This document shows, piece after piece, positions 6,755 through 12,805 of a DNA stretch of 29,228 bases. Source of the DNA: a virus; IMG/VR virus record IMGVR_UViG_3300021247_000548, positions 1-29,228 of that record; one strand, written 5' to 3'. The translations under genes were made by a program, and so were the position numbers. The notes beneath the pieces are model-generated. The model was not told the DNA's origin. It made no database searches and was given only the letters and a program-made list of their open reading frames with translations. Position 1 is the stretch's first letter; every line of letters begins with the position of its first letter.

Positions 6755-7105
6755 ATGAAAAAGGTTGTAAGATTAACGGAGAACGATTTAACAAGAATTG
6801 TTAAACGAGTAATAAATGAGAAAAGAGATATGATTCGTATTACGGGTGATTATAGTGGGGCTAAACATGTACTTGGTAGTTCTGCATCTCCTAAAGATAT
6901 TATTAATGTCTATAATGATTCTGTTGAAGAGGGGATACCTCTTAATCGTTATTCTGATGGTGTGTTCTATAATCAGAATGGTGAGTCAGTTCCTTTGGAC
7001 GTTATTTTGGATGACTTGAATTATGTCATTCTTGGTTATGAAGAAGAACAATTAGATTGGGATGAGGATGATATATGGGATGGTATAGATAATGATGATT
7101 ATTAA
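6755..7105 (+). CDS. Tagged protein (MKKVVRLTENDLTRIVKRV)
   Basis: 116 residues. The first 22 residues (MKKVVRLTENDLTRIVKRV, then INE) are the commonest tag of the window, with L-T-E at 7-9 and I-N-E at 20-22. The rest is acidic, ending in a run of Asp/Glu (EEEQLDWDEDDIWDGIDNDD). A basic tag on an acidic body resembles T4 internal-protein precursors only in general design. Followed by a strong terminator. Confidence 0.8.
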   Translation: MKKVVRLTENDLTRIVKRVINEKRDMIRITGDYSGAKHVLGSSASPKDIINVYNDSVEEGIPLNRYSDGVFYNQNGESVPLDVILDDLNYVILGYEEEQLDWDEDDIWDGIDNDDY

Positions 7106-7134
7106 CCCCTCCAATGATAGTATTGTTGGACCGA

Positions 7135-7157
7135 CCCCTTGTTATTCAAGGGGTTTC
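7135..7157 (+). terminator. Rho-independent terminator
   Basis: CCCCTTG, TTATT loop, CAAGGGG then TTTCTTATTT. It ends the 6471-7105 transcript and abuts the next promoter. Confidence 0.8.
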
Positions 7158-7162
7158 TTATT

Positions 7163-7170
7163 TATATTTG
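7163..7170 (+). promoter_or_regulatory. TATATTTG promoter, near-leaderless
   Basis: TATATTTG followed by TATT and ATG. A TTG lies 21 nt upstream, within the terminator stem. Confidence 0.65.
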
Positions 7171-7174
7171 TATT

Positions 7175-7522
7175 ATGACAAAAGAGATTATAGACAAATA
7201 CCTTAGGGGATATTTGGTATATCATTATAAGGGATGGTATTGGGTTCTTCATCCTGAGACTAAGGAATGGATTGTTAATGTTGCAGATAGTGGTTATACC
7301 TTTTTCAACAGAGACTTTTGGAAAACTATTTCTTATTTTTTTCCACCTAAGGATTTAACTAACGATATTCATAGTTGGGTTGTTTATAAGTTGGGAGTTC
7401 CTATGGGTAAACATTGTTATCCTGATTATATTCCACATGATTATAATTGGAAGGATGAGTTTAGTAATGATAAGATTGATGAAGTTGTAAGTAAGGGTAA
7501 TATTTGTTTTTCTATAACATGA
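7175..7522 (+). CDS. Unknown aromatic-rich protein
   Basis: 115 residues from the ATG 4 nt after TATATTTG. MTKEIIDKYLRGYLVYHYKG then WYWVLHPETKEWIVNV. The segment FFPPKDLTNDIHSWVVYKLGV resembles the conserved end of the MKYLITES family (F..L....I..WV..K.G), so it may be an untagged relative of that fold. A Tyr/Trp/His-rich tail (HCYPDYIPHDYNW) follows. Function unknown. Confidence 0.75.
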   Translation: MTKEIIDKYLRGYLVYHYKGWYWVLHPETKEWIVNVADSGYTFFNRDFWKTISYFFPPKDLTNDIHSWVVYKLGVPMGKHCYPDYIPHDYNWKDEFSNDKIDEVVSKGNICFSIT

Positions 7523-7602
7523 CCCCCCTAACTTAAAATGTATGGTTATATGTAAAAAAAATTTTGGGAAAAATTTGGGGAATTGTGTAATATATAAAAA
7601 AT

Positions 7603-7663
7603 ATTTTTTTCTTTGTTGTTCAATTCCCCCTACCCCCTTTTTTATTTTTAGTGTATTTATTGT
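7603..7663 (+). repeat. Upstream cassette, copy 1
   Basis: 61 bp almost identical to 7969-8029: a T-rich run, CTTTGTTGTTCAAT, two C5 tracts, TTTTTTATTTTTAG and TGTATTTATTG, ending just before an ATG. A diverged copy lies at 11289-11346. Probably a duplicated promoter segment. Confidence 0.75.
7654..7661 (+). promoter_or_regulatory. TATTTATT box before 7667
   Basis: TATTTATT 5 nt before the ATG, inside the duplicated upstream cassette. Confidence 0.5.
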
Positions 7664-7666
7664 TAT

Positions 7667-7969
7667 ATGAGAAAAAATATCACACTATTAACTGAAGAAG
7701 AAGTAAACCATATCGTTAAACGTTTGGCTAAGAGAATTGAACCTAAAAAAAATTTACATGATGAAATTTTTGATTATTTAAAAGAATATATTAATAAAGG
7801 TTGTGTTAAATTTAAATCGTCTGACAGGTACATTACTGTGGATGTTGGAGCTCCTCTTGATTTTCTTGACGCTGGGTTTGAGAGAGAGGACGCGAATAGA
7901 GTTAAAGGTAAATTACGAAGTAAAGGATTTACTAGTTTAGGTGTTGGTTTATTTATAAAAGAAAAATAA
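7667..7969 (+). CDS. Tagged basic small protein
   Basis: 100 residues, MRKNITLLTEEEVNHIVKRL, a variant of the LTE...IVKR tag. The remainder (LHDEIFDYLKEYINKGCVKF, then a SSDRYITVDVGAPLDFLDAGF segment and LRSKGFTSLGVGLFI) looks like a small alpha/beta domain that could bind nucleic acid, but no family is recognised. Sits between two copies of the same 61-bp upstream cassette. Confidence 0.75.
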   Translation: MRKNITLLTEEEVNHIVKRLAKRIEPKKNLHDEIFDYLKEYINKGCVKFKSSDRYITVDVGAPLDFLDAGFEREDANRVKGKLRSKGFTSLGVGLFIKEK

Positions 7970-8029
7970 TTTTTTTTCTTTGTTGTTCAATCCCCCAACC
8001 CCCTTTTTTATTTTTAGTGTATTTATTGT
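7969..8029 (+). repeat. Upstream cassette, copy 2
   Basis: Second copy of the 61-bp segment at 7603-7663, differing by about three positions. It overlaps the stop codon of the preceding gene and ends 3 nt before the next ATG. Confidence 0.75.
8020..8027 (+). promoter_or_regulatory. TATTTATT box before 8033
   Basis: TATTTATT 5 nt before the ATG, in cassette copy 2. Confidence 0.5.
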
Positions 8030-8032
8030 AGT

Positions 8033-8419
8033 ATGAAATATATTATAACCAAAGAACAATACACAAGAGTTGTTAATAGTTTAATTGATGTCTTTTTCAA
8101 AGATGTTAAAATAAATGTTGATTATGATGATAGTATTACATTACTTGTTGGTGATGATGAAGTTGCATGGATTGCAACAAATAATAACCCCGTATTAACA
8201 GAAAAATGTAAACACGAACTTGTTATCTATACGGAAACTCTTGATAAAATAAAATATTTTGCACCACTTATCAGAAAAAAATTATTTGCAAAATTAATGA
8301 TTAACCATTTCTCAAAATTAACGGGAATTGATATTGATTGTTTTTGGATTGATGAAGAGGGTGAACACAGTGACGATAATGCGTTTAAGTATAGAATTAA
8401 AAAGAAGAAAAGAAAATAA
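8033..8419 (+). CDS. Tagged paralog pair member A1 (MKYIITKEQ)
   Basis: 128 residues; paralog of 8752-9138. Shared: MKY.IT..QY...V..LIDVFFKD at the start, VGG/D.EVAW, C.HELVIY, LIRKKLFAKL / FKKKVFSKI, G(I/V)DIDC, and a lysine-rich tail (KKKKRK). The Cys of C.HELVIY and of DIDC are conserved in both and could be a metal or disulfide pair. It is separated from its paralog by an unrelated tagged gene, giving an A-B-A order. Function unknown. Confidence 0.8.
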   Translation: MKYIITKEQYTRVVNSLIDVFFKDVKINVDYDDSITLLVGDDEVAWIATNNNPVLTEKCKHELVIYTETLDKIKYFAPLIRKKLFAKLMINHFSKLTGIDIDCFWIDEEGEHSDDNAFKYRIKKKKRK

Positions 8420-8424
8420 TTTAT

Positions 8425-8733
8425 ATGAAATACCAAATCACACCTGAACAGTTGGACAAAGTTACAAAATCTTTTTTTGATAAGATATTTGAACATGCCA
8501 AGTGGAGTGAAGATAGTGCTAGTAGTTACGGTGATGCGTGGCACGGTATTTTTAATCAGGATGGTCAGATGTTGGTTGGTCATCCAGAATATGATAGTTC
8601 CACTTATTATACTGACGGGACATATTTTAATAATATGTGGGATTTCTTTGGTGTTGACGCAAAAGAATTTACTGATGCTATGGGTAGATATCTTAAAAAA
8701 AAATATGGATGTGAGTTTGATAGGATTTGGTAA
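8425..8733 (+). CDS. Tagged MKYQITPEQ protein
   Basis: 102 residues. MKYQITPEQLDKVTKSFFDK, an aromatic/Asp-rich centre (SSYGDAWHGIFNQ...STYYTDGTYF), and the family end MWDFFGVDAKEFTDAMGRYLKKKYGCEF, comparable with 11348-11656 and the minus-strand MKYLITES genes. Five nt after the previous stop, so co-transcribed. Function unknown. Confidence 0.78.
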   Translation: MKYQITPEQLDKVTKSFFDKIFEHAKWSEDSASSYGDAWHGIFNQDGQMLVGHPEYDSSTYYTDGTYFNNMWDFFGVDAKEFTDAMGRYLKKKYGCEFDRIW

Positions 8734-8738
8734 TCAGG

Positions 8739-8746
8739 TATTTATT
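8739..8746 (+). promoter_or_regulatory. TATTTATT box before 8752
   Basis: TATTTATT 5 nt before the ATG, in the 18-bp gap after the preceding gene. Confidence 0.5.
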
Positions 8747-8751
8747 ATAAT

Positions 8752-9138
8752 ATGAAATACCAAATCACAAAACAACAATATTCTAAACTTGTCTATAAGT
8801 TAATTGATGTATTTTTTAAGGATGCTGAATTTACCGTTGAGGAAGATAGATATGAGGGTCATGTGTCTTATGATATTATTGTTGGTGGTGAGGAAGTTGC
8901 TTGGGTTACCCCAAAACAAAGTAGTTATACTACTAGGGGATGTGAACATGAACTTGTAATATATGATACAACTATATCTAAAATAACAAACTTTGTTCCG
9001 ATTTTTAAGAAAAAGGTATTCTCAAAAATACTTACTAAATATTTTTCTGATATTATTGGTGTAGATATTGATTGTATCTATTTTGATTATAGGGGTGAAG
9101 ATATTATATATAGAAAAAAAATCAAAAAGAAAAAATAA
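8752..9138 (+). CDS. Tagged paralog pair member A2 (MKYQITKQQ)
   Basis: 128 residues, the same length as its paralog 8033-8419 and alignable throughout: LIDVFFKDAEF, GGEEVAWV, CEHELVIYD, FKKKVFSKILTKYFS, GVDIDCIYFDY, then a lysine-rich end. The nucleotide sequences have diverged strongly, so the duplication is not recent and both copies have been kept under selection. Function unknown. Confidence 0.8.
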   Translation: MKYQITKQQYSKLVYKLIDVFFKDAEFTVEEDRYEGHVSYDIIVGGEEVAWVTPKQSSYTTRGCEHELVIYDTTISKITNFVPIFKKKVFSKILTKYFSDIIGVDIDCIYFDYRGEDIIYRKKIKKKK

Positions 9139-9149
9139 TTTATTGTTAT

Positions 9150-9461
9150 ATGAAAATTATAATTACGGAGTCACAGGATTTGTCATTAAGGAAGTTGAAC
9201 TTCTTAACAGAATATATTGAAAATCTATTACCTGAAAAGTATCCGTGGATTAGAGGTGTTAAGATTGATGTTTCATCTTATAACCATAAAGGTAGAATAT
9301 TACCTCTTTATAATATTATATTTGATGCTGGTGGGTATAGTGTATACTCACACGAAGAGGGTACTGATATTGAAGAAGATATTAGTGCCATGGTTCGTCT
9401 GTTATTCCCTTTAGACAAGGATGGTGAGTTAACCGCTGTGTGGGATATTCAGCATAAATAA
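9150..9461 (+). CDS. Tagged DKD..TAVW family protein
   Basis: 103 residues. MKIIITESQDLSLRKLNFL combines the I-T-E tag with a body ending LLFPLDKDGELTAVWDIQHK, shared with the untagged 6471-6740. The same body with and without the tag argues that the tag is a separable module. Last plus-strand gene before the inserted CRISPR/TnpB module. Confidence 0.78.
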   Translation: MKIIITESQDLSLRKLNFLTEYIENLLPEKYPWIRGVKIDVSSYNHKGRILPLYNIIFDAGGYSVYSHEEGTDIEEDISAMVRLLFPLDKDGELTAVWDIQHK

Positions 9462-9488
9462 AAACATTATATTACACAATGTTTTACA

Positions 9489-9756
9489 GTTGTATATACC
9501 TTTTAAATTGTGATGTCAAACAACAAACTTCTTCCCTGAAAAATGGTCATTACTGTTGTATATACCTTTCAAATTGTGATGTCAAACAACGATTTGAATT
9601 CATGTTTTCCTTGTTGTATATACCTTTCAAATTGTGATGTCAAACAACTTCCACATTAGTGTCCGTGAAATTCAAGAGTTGTATATACCTTTCAAATTGT
9701 GATGTTAAACAACTCATTCCATTTTACAGAAAAATCACCGATAGTTGTATATACCT
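9489..9756 (-). CRISPR. Short CRISPR array beside a TnpB-type nuclease
   Basis: Four 36-nt repeats at 9489-9524, 9555-9590, 9613-9648 and 9678-9713, plus a partial repeat at 9744-9756. Repeats 2 and 3 are identical; 1 and 4 each differ by one base. Plus-strand repeat: starts GTTGTATATACCTTTC, centre AAATTGTGATG, ends TCAAACAAC, with GTTGT/ACAAC inverted ends. Spacers are 30 nt (9525-9554), 22 nt (9591-9612), 29 nt (9649-9677) and 30 nt (9714-9743), all different. On the minus strand, the nuclease strand, repeats end AAAGGTATATACAAC. The partial repeat keeps exactly this guide-proximal end. I therefore prefer minus-strand transcription, although a degenerate distal repeat would also fit the plus strand. 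No cas1, cas2 or other cas gene is in the window. Confidence 0.9.
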
Positions 9757-9872
9757 AAATTAATTTAAGTATTGAAGGTATTTGGTGAGTGGAACATAAT
9801 ATTCCCGTACTAACTACATCCTGTTCATTCAGGATTCACCTTTAGGGTGTACAACCACCCTGACTTAAATTA
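9744..9872 (-). ncRNA. Putative omega-RNA / tracrRNA scaffold fused to the array
   Basis: Strong nested structure between the nuclease stop and the array. An outer 10-bp stem pairs TAATTTAAGT (9761-9770) with ACTTAAATTA (9863-9872). Inside are GGTGA/TCACC (9784-9788, 9836-9840) enclosing ATCCTG/CAGGAT (9818-9835), and AGGGTG/CACCCT (9844-9861). On the minus strand, AAATACCTTCAAT (9783-9771) can pair with the repeat segment TTGAAAGGTAT with one bulge, like an anti-repeat. The RNA would then run through AGGTATATACAAC (9756-9744) into spacer 4. This matches a TnpB omega-RNA, or a tracrRNA-crRNA natural fusion. It could also be only the right-end palindrome of an IS605-type element. Expression is unproven. 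Confidence 0.6.
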
Positions 9873-9922
9873 GCCAATATGTTAAAGAACGTTTTTCTTA
9901 TTATAAATGTAAAGAATTATTT

Positions 9923-11239
9923 TTACATTGTCAAATTATCTTCCAATGATTCTTGTTTTTTCTTCCAAGTTTCAATTTTACCTTTTTTGGATTTTGGTTT
10001 TTCTTTAAACCCTTCTTTCCTTGATATGTTTATAGCTGCATTAATATCTGCATCTTGTACTTTTCCAAACATATTACAATCCACAGTTTGACAAGTGAAC
10101 TTTGAAACATCTTTTTTATCTCTTGCGGTTTCATGAACAACACCACAACAATGACAAGTTTTTGACGTGTCTTTTGCAACTACATACTCAATCTCAATTC
10201 CGAATTCTTTGGCTTTATATTCTATCATTTGTTGTAGTTGATAGTATGGCCAGCTCTTAAAAAAGTATTCATTTGAATCTTTGGTAATGCCTGTCAAATC
10301 TTCCATTCTAATTTTTCCAATAGCATTTTCTACACAATATTTAATAATAAGTCTTGACAACTTATGATTCATTGTCTCAATATAGTTATGTTCAGAATTT
10401 CTGATAGCATCAAGTTTTTTCATTTTAGTGTTTCTTCCATGACCACCTTTAGCATATTTCAGACCTTTTGATAAATCCTTTCTTCTTTTTTGAAATTGCA
10501 TTCTTGTATGTGACATAGACTCCCCGAGGTCAATTTGTGGAACATATTCCCCATCACTTCTTGCAAGTGTTACAGGTCGGTTAATACCCATGTCAATTCC
10601 AAGTACAACATCTTTATTTACCACCTCAAGTTTTTTTGGTTCAAACTTATAAGTTAGATTTAAAAAGATTTTACCATTTTGAATAGTAATGTTTGAGTCA
10701 CAACCTTTGTATTCGCCCGACAATACTCTATCAATGATAGATTTATTATCTGACCTATCTCTACCAAAGTGGAGAATAAACGTCAAATCATTTGTGATTT
10801 TAAAATGATATTTGTTATCTACAAGTGATAGTTTGGAACTTCCAAACATAAAGTAAATTGGCATTTTATCTTTTGTAAAAGAAGGTATGGAAACTTTTCC
10901 TGATATTATATTTCTTTTATTTTCAGTTAAAGTTTTTCCAACAGTATTACTTAATGCCCCTCTTATTGTTGATGGTATGTTTGAAAACTGTTTTGTTGAA
11001 TTATATGCGGTATTTCGCAATGGGTGTCCCAACAACTCTACAAATTTTTGATTTGCTGCTGATGCTGAAAATTGAGGGTTATTTTTTTTGAATTCATCTA
11101 AATTGAAAAAATCCATCAAAACATTTCTGATGATATTATTTCCAATTTCACATGACACTTCAGAGTATCGTTTAAGTAAATTGGTGATAATCTTTTTATC
11201 ACCTTTTGGAGTTAGTTCTATTTTTCTTGTCTTAATCAT
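9923..11239 (-). CDS. tnpB: TnpB-type / miniature type V RuvC nuclease
   Basis: 438 residues, the size of IS200/IS605 TnpB and of the smallest Cas12 (type V-U/V-F) effectors. Visible motifs: RuvC-I GIDMGIN (Asp216), RuvC-II MEDLTG (Glu313), the YKAKEFGIEIEYV...DTSKTC segment, a zinc ribbon with Cys362/Cys365 and Cys383/Cys388, and RuvC-III DADINAA (Asp398). All catalytic residues are present, so it should be an active RNA-guided DNase. The N-terminal WED/REC-like half is divergent. No TnpA transposase is nearby. The opposite orientation to the flanking genes marks it as an insertion. The adjacent array and structured RNA suggest CRISPR-like use rather than, or besides, homing of a transposon. 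Own promoter at 11244-11251. Confidence 0.88.
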   Translation of the reverse strand: MIKTRKIELTPKGDKKIITNLLKRYSEVSCEIGNNIIRNVLMDFFNLDEFKKNNPQFSASAANQKFVELLGHPLRNTAYNSTKQFSNIPSTIRGALSNTVGKTLTENKRNIISGKVSIPSFTKDKMPIYFMFGSSKLSLVDNKYHFKITNDLTFILHFGRDRSDNKSIIDRVLSGEYKGCDSNITIQNGKIFLNLTYKFEPKKLEVVNKDVVLGIDMGINRPVTLARSDGEYVPQIDLGESMSHTRMQFQKRRKDLSKGLKYAKGGHGRNTKMKKLDAIRNSEHNYIETMNHKLSRLIIKYCVENAIGKIRMEDLTGITKDSNEYFFKSWPYYQLQQMIEYKAKEFGIEIEYVVAKDTSKTCHCCGVVHETARDKKDVSKFTCQTVDCNMFGKVQDADINAAINISRKEGFKEKPKSKKGKIETWKKKQESLEDNLTM

Positions 11240-11243
11240 ATTA

Positions 11244-11251
11244 CAAACTTA
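11244..11251 (-). promoter_or_regulatory. Promoter of the TnpB-type gene
   Basis: Minus-strand TAAGTTTG matches TAnnTTTG and ends 4 nt before the ATG: the same start-proximal spacing as the TATATTTG-NNNN-ATG genes. Confidence 0.6.
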
Positions 11252-11288
11252 CAACATTTATTATAGATTGACAAACGAGATTACAAAA

Positions 11289-11346
11289 TATTTTTTTTGT
11301 TATCAACCCCCTATCCCCTTTTTTGTTTTTAAGGTATTTATAATAA
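11289..11346 (+). repeat. Upstream cassette, copy 3 (diverged)
   Basis: T-rich run, TTGTTATCAA, C5 and C4 tracts, CTTTTTTGTTTTTAAGG and TATTTATAAT. It is the same modular order as 7603-7663 and 7969-8029, directly after the nuclease module. Confidence 0.6.
11335..11342 (+). promoter_or_regulatory. TATTTATA box before 11348
   Basis: TATTTATA 5 nt before the ATG, within cassette copy 3. Confidence 0.5.
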
Positions 11347-11347
11347 T

Positions 11348-11656
11348 ATGAAGTATCTAATTACCGAGAGTAAGTATAATAATGTTATTAGGCAGTTTAT
11401 CGACACTACTTTTGGAGATGTTGAGATGAACGTTGATGAAGATGGTTATATTCATTTTTTTAGTGCGAGAGATGTTGATTCAGACGGACATCGTATGAGG
11501 TTTGCTCACAGAAATCTTTATGGGACATTATTTATTAATTATAATTTTTTTGATAAGATGTTTAGATTATTTGGACCAAATGTGGGTGATGGTATTAGAG
11601 CATATTTTCGTGATAAGTTTGGTTTGGAAATTAAAAGCGTTAATATGGAGTTTTAA
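11348..11656 (+). CDS. Tagged MKYLITES-family protein
   Basis: 102 residues. MKYLITESKYNNVIRQFIDT, a GDVEMNVDEDGYIHF segment like the A1/A2 paralogs (D.EFTVEED), and the family ending MFRLFGPNVGDGIRAYFRDKFGLEI. It is a plus-strand member of the family abundant at 1185-2484. The next gene follows 2 nt later. Function unknown. Confidence 0.78.
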   Translation: MKYLITESKYNNVIRQFIDTTFGDVEMNVDEDGYIHFFSARDVDSDGHRMRFAHRNLYGTLFINYNFFDKMFRLFGPNVGDGIRAYFRDKFGLEIKSVNMEF

Positions 11657-11658
11657 TC

Positions 11659-12003
11659 ATGAATCTAACAGAATTATCTAATATTTTAACAAAGTTATAT
11701 AATACCGTTGGAAATAGGTATATCACTCAGAATTTTATATCCGAGCCGTTTGAGTTTAAGGTTAAAGTAAGATATGGTGAGCCATATGAATATCATAAGT
11801 ATTATGTTGATGTTTATAGTATCCCTGATATGCCAGAGTTTTTTAAATATACACCTGAGCTTAGAAAAAAAGAAAAGAAAGATGTTGTTGGTGTGTATGT
11901 TAACGTTATTGAACTTAAATTTAAAAGTTTGATTGAATATGTTGATACTGAAAGAAAAGGTCTTATTGGTGTTAACTTTATGAATGTGAAAAAATATTTT
12001 TAA
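11659..12003 (+). CDS. Unknown basic/aromatic protein
   Basis: 114 residues, MNLTELSNILTKLYNTVGNR, then alternating charged and aromatic segments (FEFKVKVRYGEPYEYHKYYVDVYS). Predicted beta-rich. Two nt from the upstream stop and 4 nt to the next start, so mid-operon. No family recognised. Confidence 0.7.
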   Translation: MNLTELSNILTKLYNTVGNRYITQNFISEPFEFKVKVRYGEPYEYHKYYVDVYSIPDMPEFFKYTPELRKKEKKDVVGVYVNVIELKFKSLIEYVDTERKGLIGVNFMNVKKYF

Positions 12004-12007
12004 TATT

Positions 12008-12760
12008 ATGGGAAAATTTATTATTACTGAAGATGAAAAAAAACATATAATGAGTTTGTACGAACAATCGGCATTATGGGACTACTCCCCTGCTAAAATG
12101 GCCTATGATGCCGCATCAACATTATGGGACTACTCCCCTGCTAAAATGGCGTATAATACTGTAAAAGATTTAGAGTTTCTTCCTCCGGCTCAAATGGCAT
12201 ACCAAATAGCGACAAAAGTTAAAAAAGAATTTACCTTTGATGATTTAATAAATTTAACATCCGCAATGTTGGATGGAGTACCTGGTGTTGGTAATCTTAT
12301 TTCACTTGGTATTGATTACACTCATGCTATTTCGTATTTTACAAGATGTTATATTTCAAATAACGAAGAAGATAAAGTCCAACACTTTATATCAGGTATT
12401 GTTTTACTTTTAATGGCCAATTTACCTATTGCCGGAAACATGTTAAGTATGTCGTCATCAAATTATCTTAAAAGAATTCTTAAACAAAGTCCTGAACAAA
12501 TTCTTAAATTTTTGGGATTAAAAACTATAAATATTACAAAAGAAAAATGGAAGTATTGTGTGGTGGCATTATTTATGAGGATTTTTAGAGGTGAGTCAAT
12601 TAGTAAATTAACTAATATTAAAGAAACAATAAAACCATTTCTTGATTTACCATTAGGAAAACCATATAAAGATGCTATAAATTATTTTTCAAATACATTA
12701 GATGAAATAATCGGAATAACAGGACAATCTAAACCTGATTATAACGTTCAAATTATTTAA
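12008..12760 (+). CDS. Tagged membrane-interacting protein with 16-residue repeats
   Basis: 250 residues. The N-terminus MGKFIITEDEKKHIMSLYEQ carries I-T-E and L-Y-E. Residues 23-38, 39-54 and 55-70 are three tandem repeats of L(W/E)(D/F)(Y/L)(S/P)PA(K/Q)MAY plus five residues; the first two are almost identical at DNA level (12074-12121, 12122-12169). A Gly-rich hydrophobic stretch follows (MLDGVPGVGNLISLGIDY) and then a long membrane-like segment around residues 130-155 (FISGIVLLLMANLPIAGNML). The VPGVGN pattern resembles pre-toxin or membrane-inserting regions of secreted toxins, but this is only a resemblance. It could be a membrane-active internal virion protein. Confidence 0.75.
   Translation: MGKFIITEDEKKHIMSLYEQSALWDYSPAKMAYDAASTLWDYSPAKMAYNTVKDLEFLPPAQMAYQIATKVKKEFTFDDLINLTSAMLDGVPGVGNLISLGIDYTHAISYFTRCYISNNEEDKVQHFISGIVLLLMANLPIAGNMLSMSSSNYLKRILKQSPEQILKFLGLKTINITKEKWKYCVVALFMRIFRGESISKLTNIKETIKPFLDLPLGKPYKDAINYFSNTLDEIIGITGQSKPDYNVQII
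12074..12217 (+). repeat. 48-bp coding tandem repeat, three units
   Basis: Units 12074-12121 and 12122-12169 share the run GGGACTACTCCCCTGC and surrounding bases; the third unit is diverged. Encodes the LWDYSPAKMAY repeat. Confidence 0.7.
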
Positions 12761-12793
12761 TACAAATTCTTTGTTTGATGGGGTTTTTTGTTT

Positions 12794-12801
12794 TATATTT
12801 G
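12794..12801 (+). promoter_or_regulatory. TATATTTG promoter, near-leaderless
   Basis: TATATTTG followed by TCCC and ATG; TTTG at 12770-12773 lies 20 nt upstream. A canonical Bacteroidetes promoter. Confidence 0.7.
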
Positions 12802-12805
12802 TCCC

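Noticed and set aside
9757-9922. tRNA gene between array and nuclease
   Set aside because: The stems present do not form a cloverleaf and no T-loop sequence is seen; the fold fits an omega-RNA-like scaffold better.
11244-11285. Remainder of the interrupted repeat on the far side of the nuclease gene
   Set aside because: GATTGACAAACGA loosely resembles the repeat end GATGTCAAACAAC, but the match is too weak in AT-rich sequence to support insertion into a repeat.
9462-11347. Complete IS200/IS605 element
   Set aside because: No TnpA gene, and no convincing left end. I treat it as a nuclease module, possibly derived from such an element.
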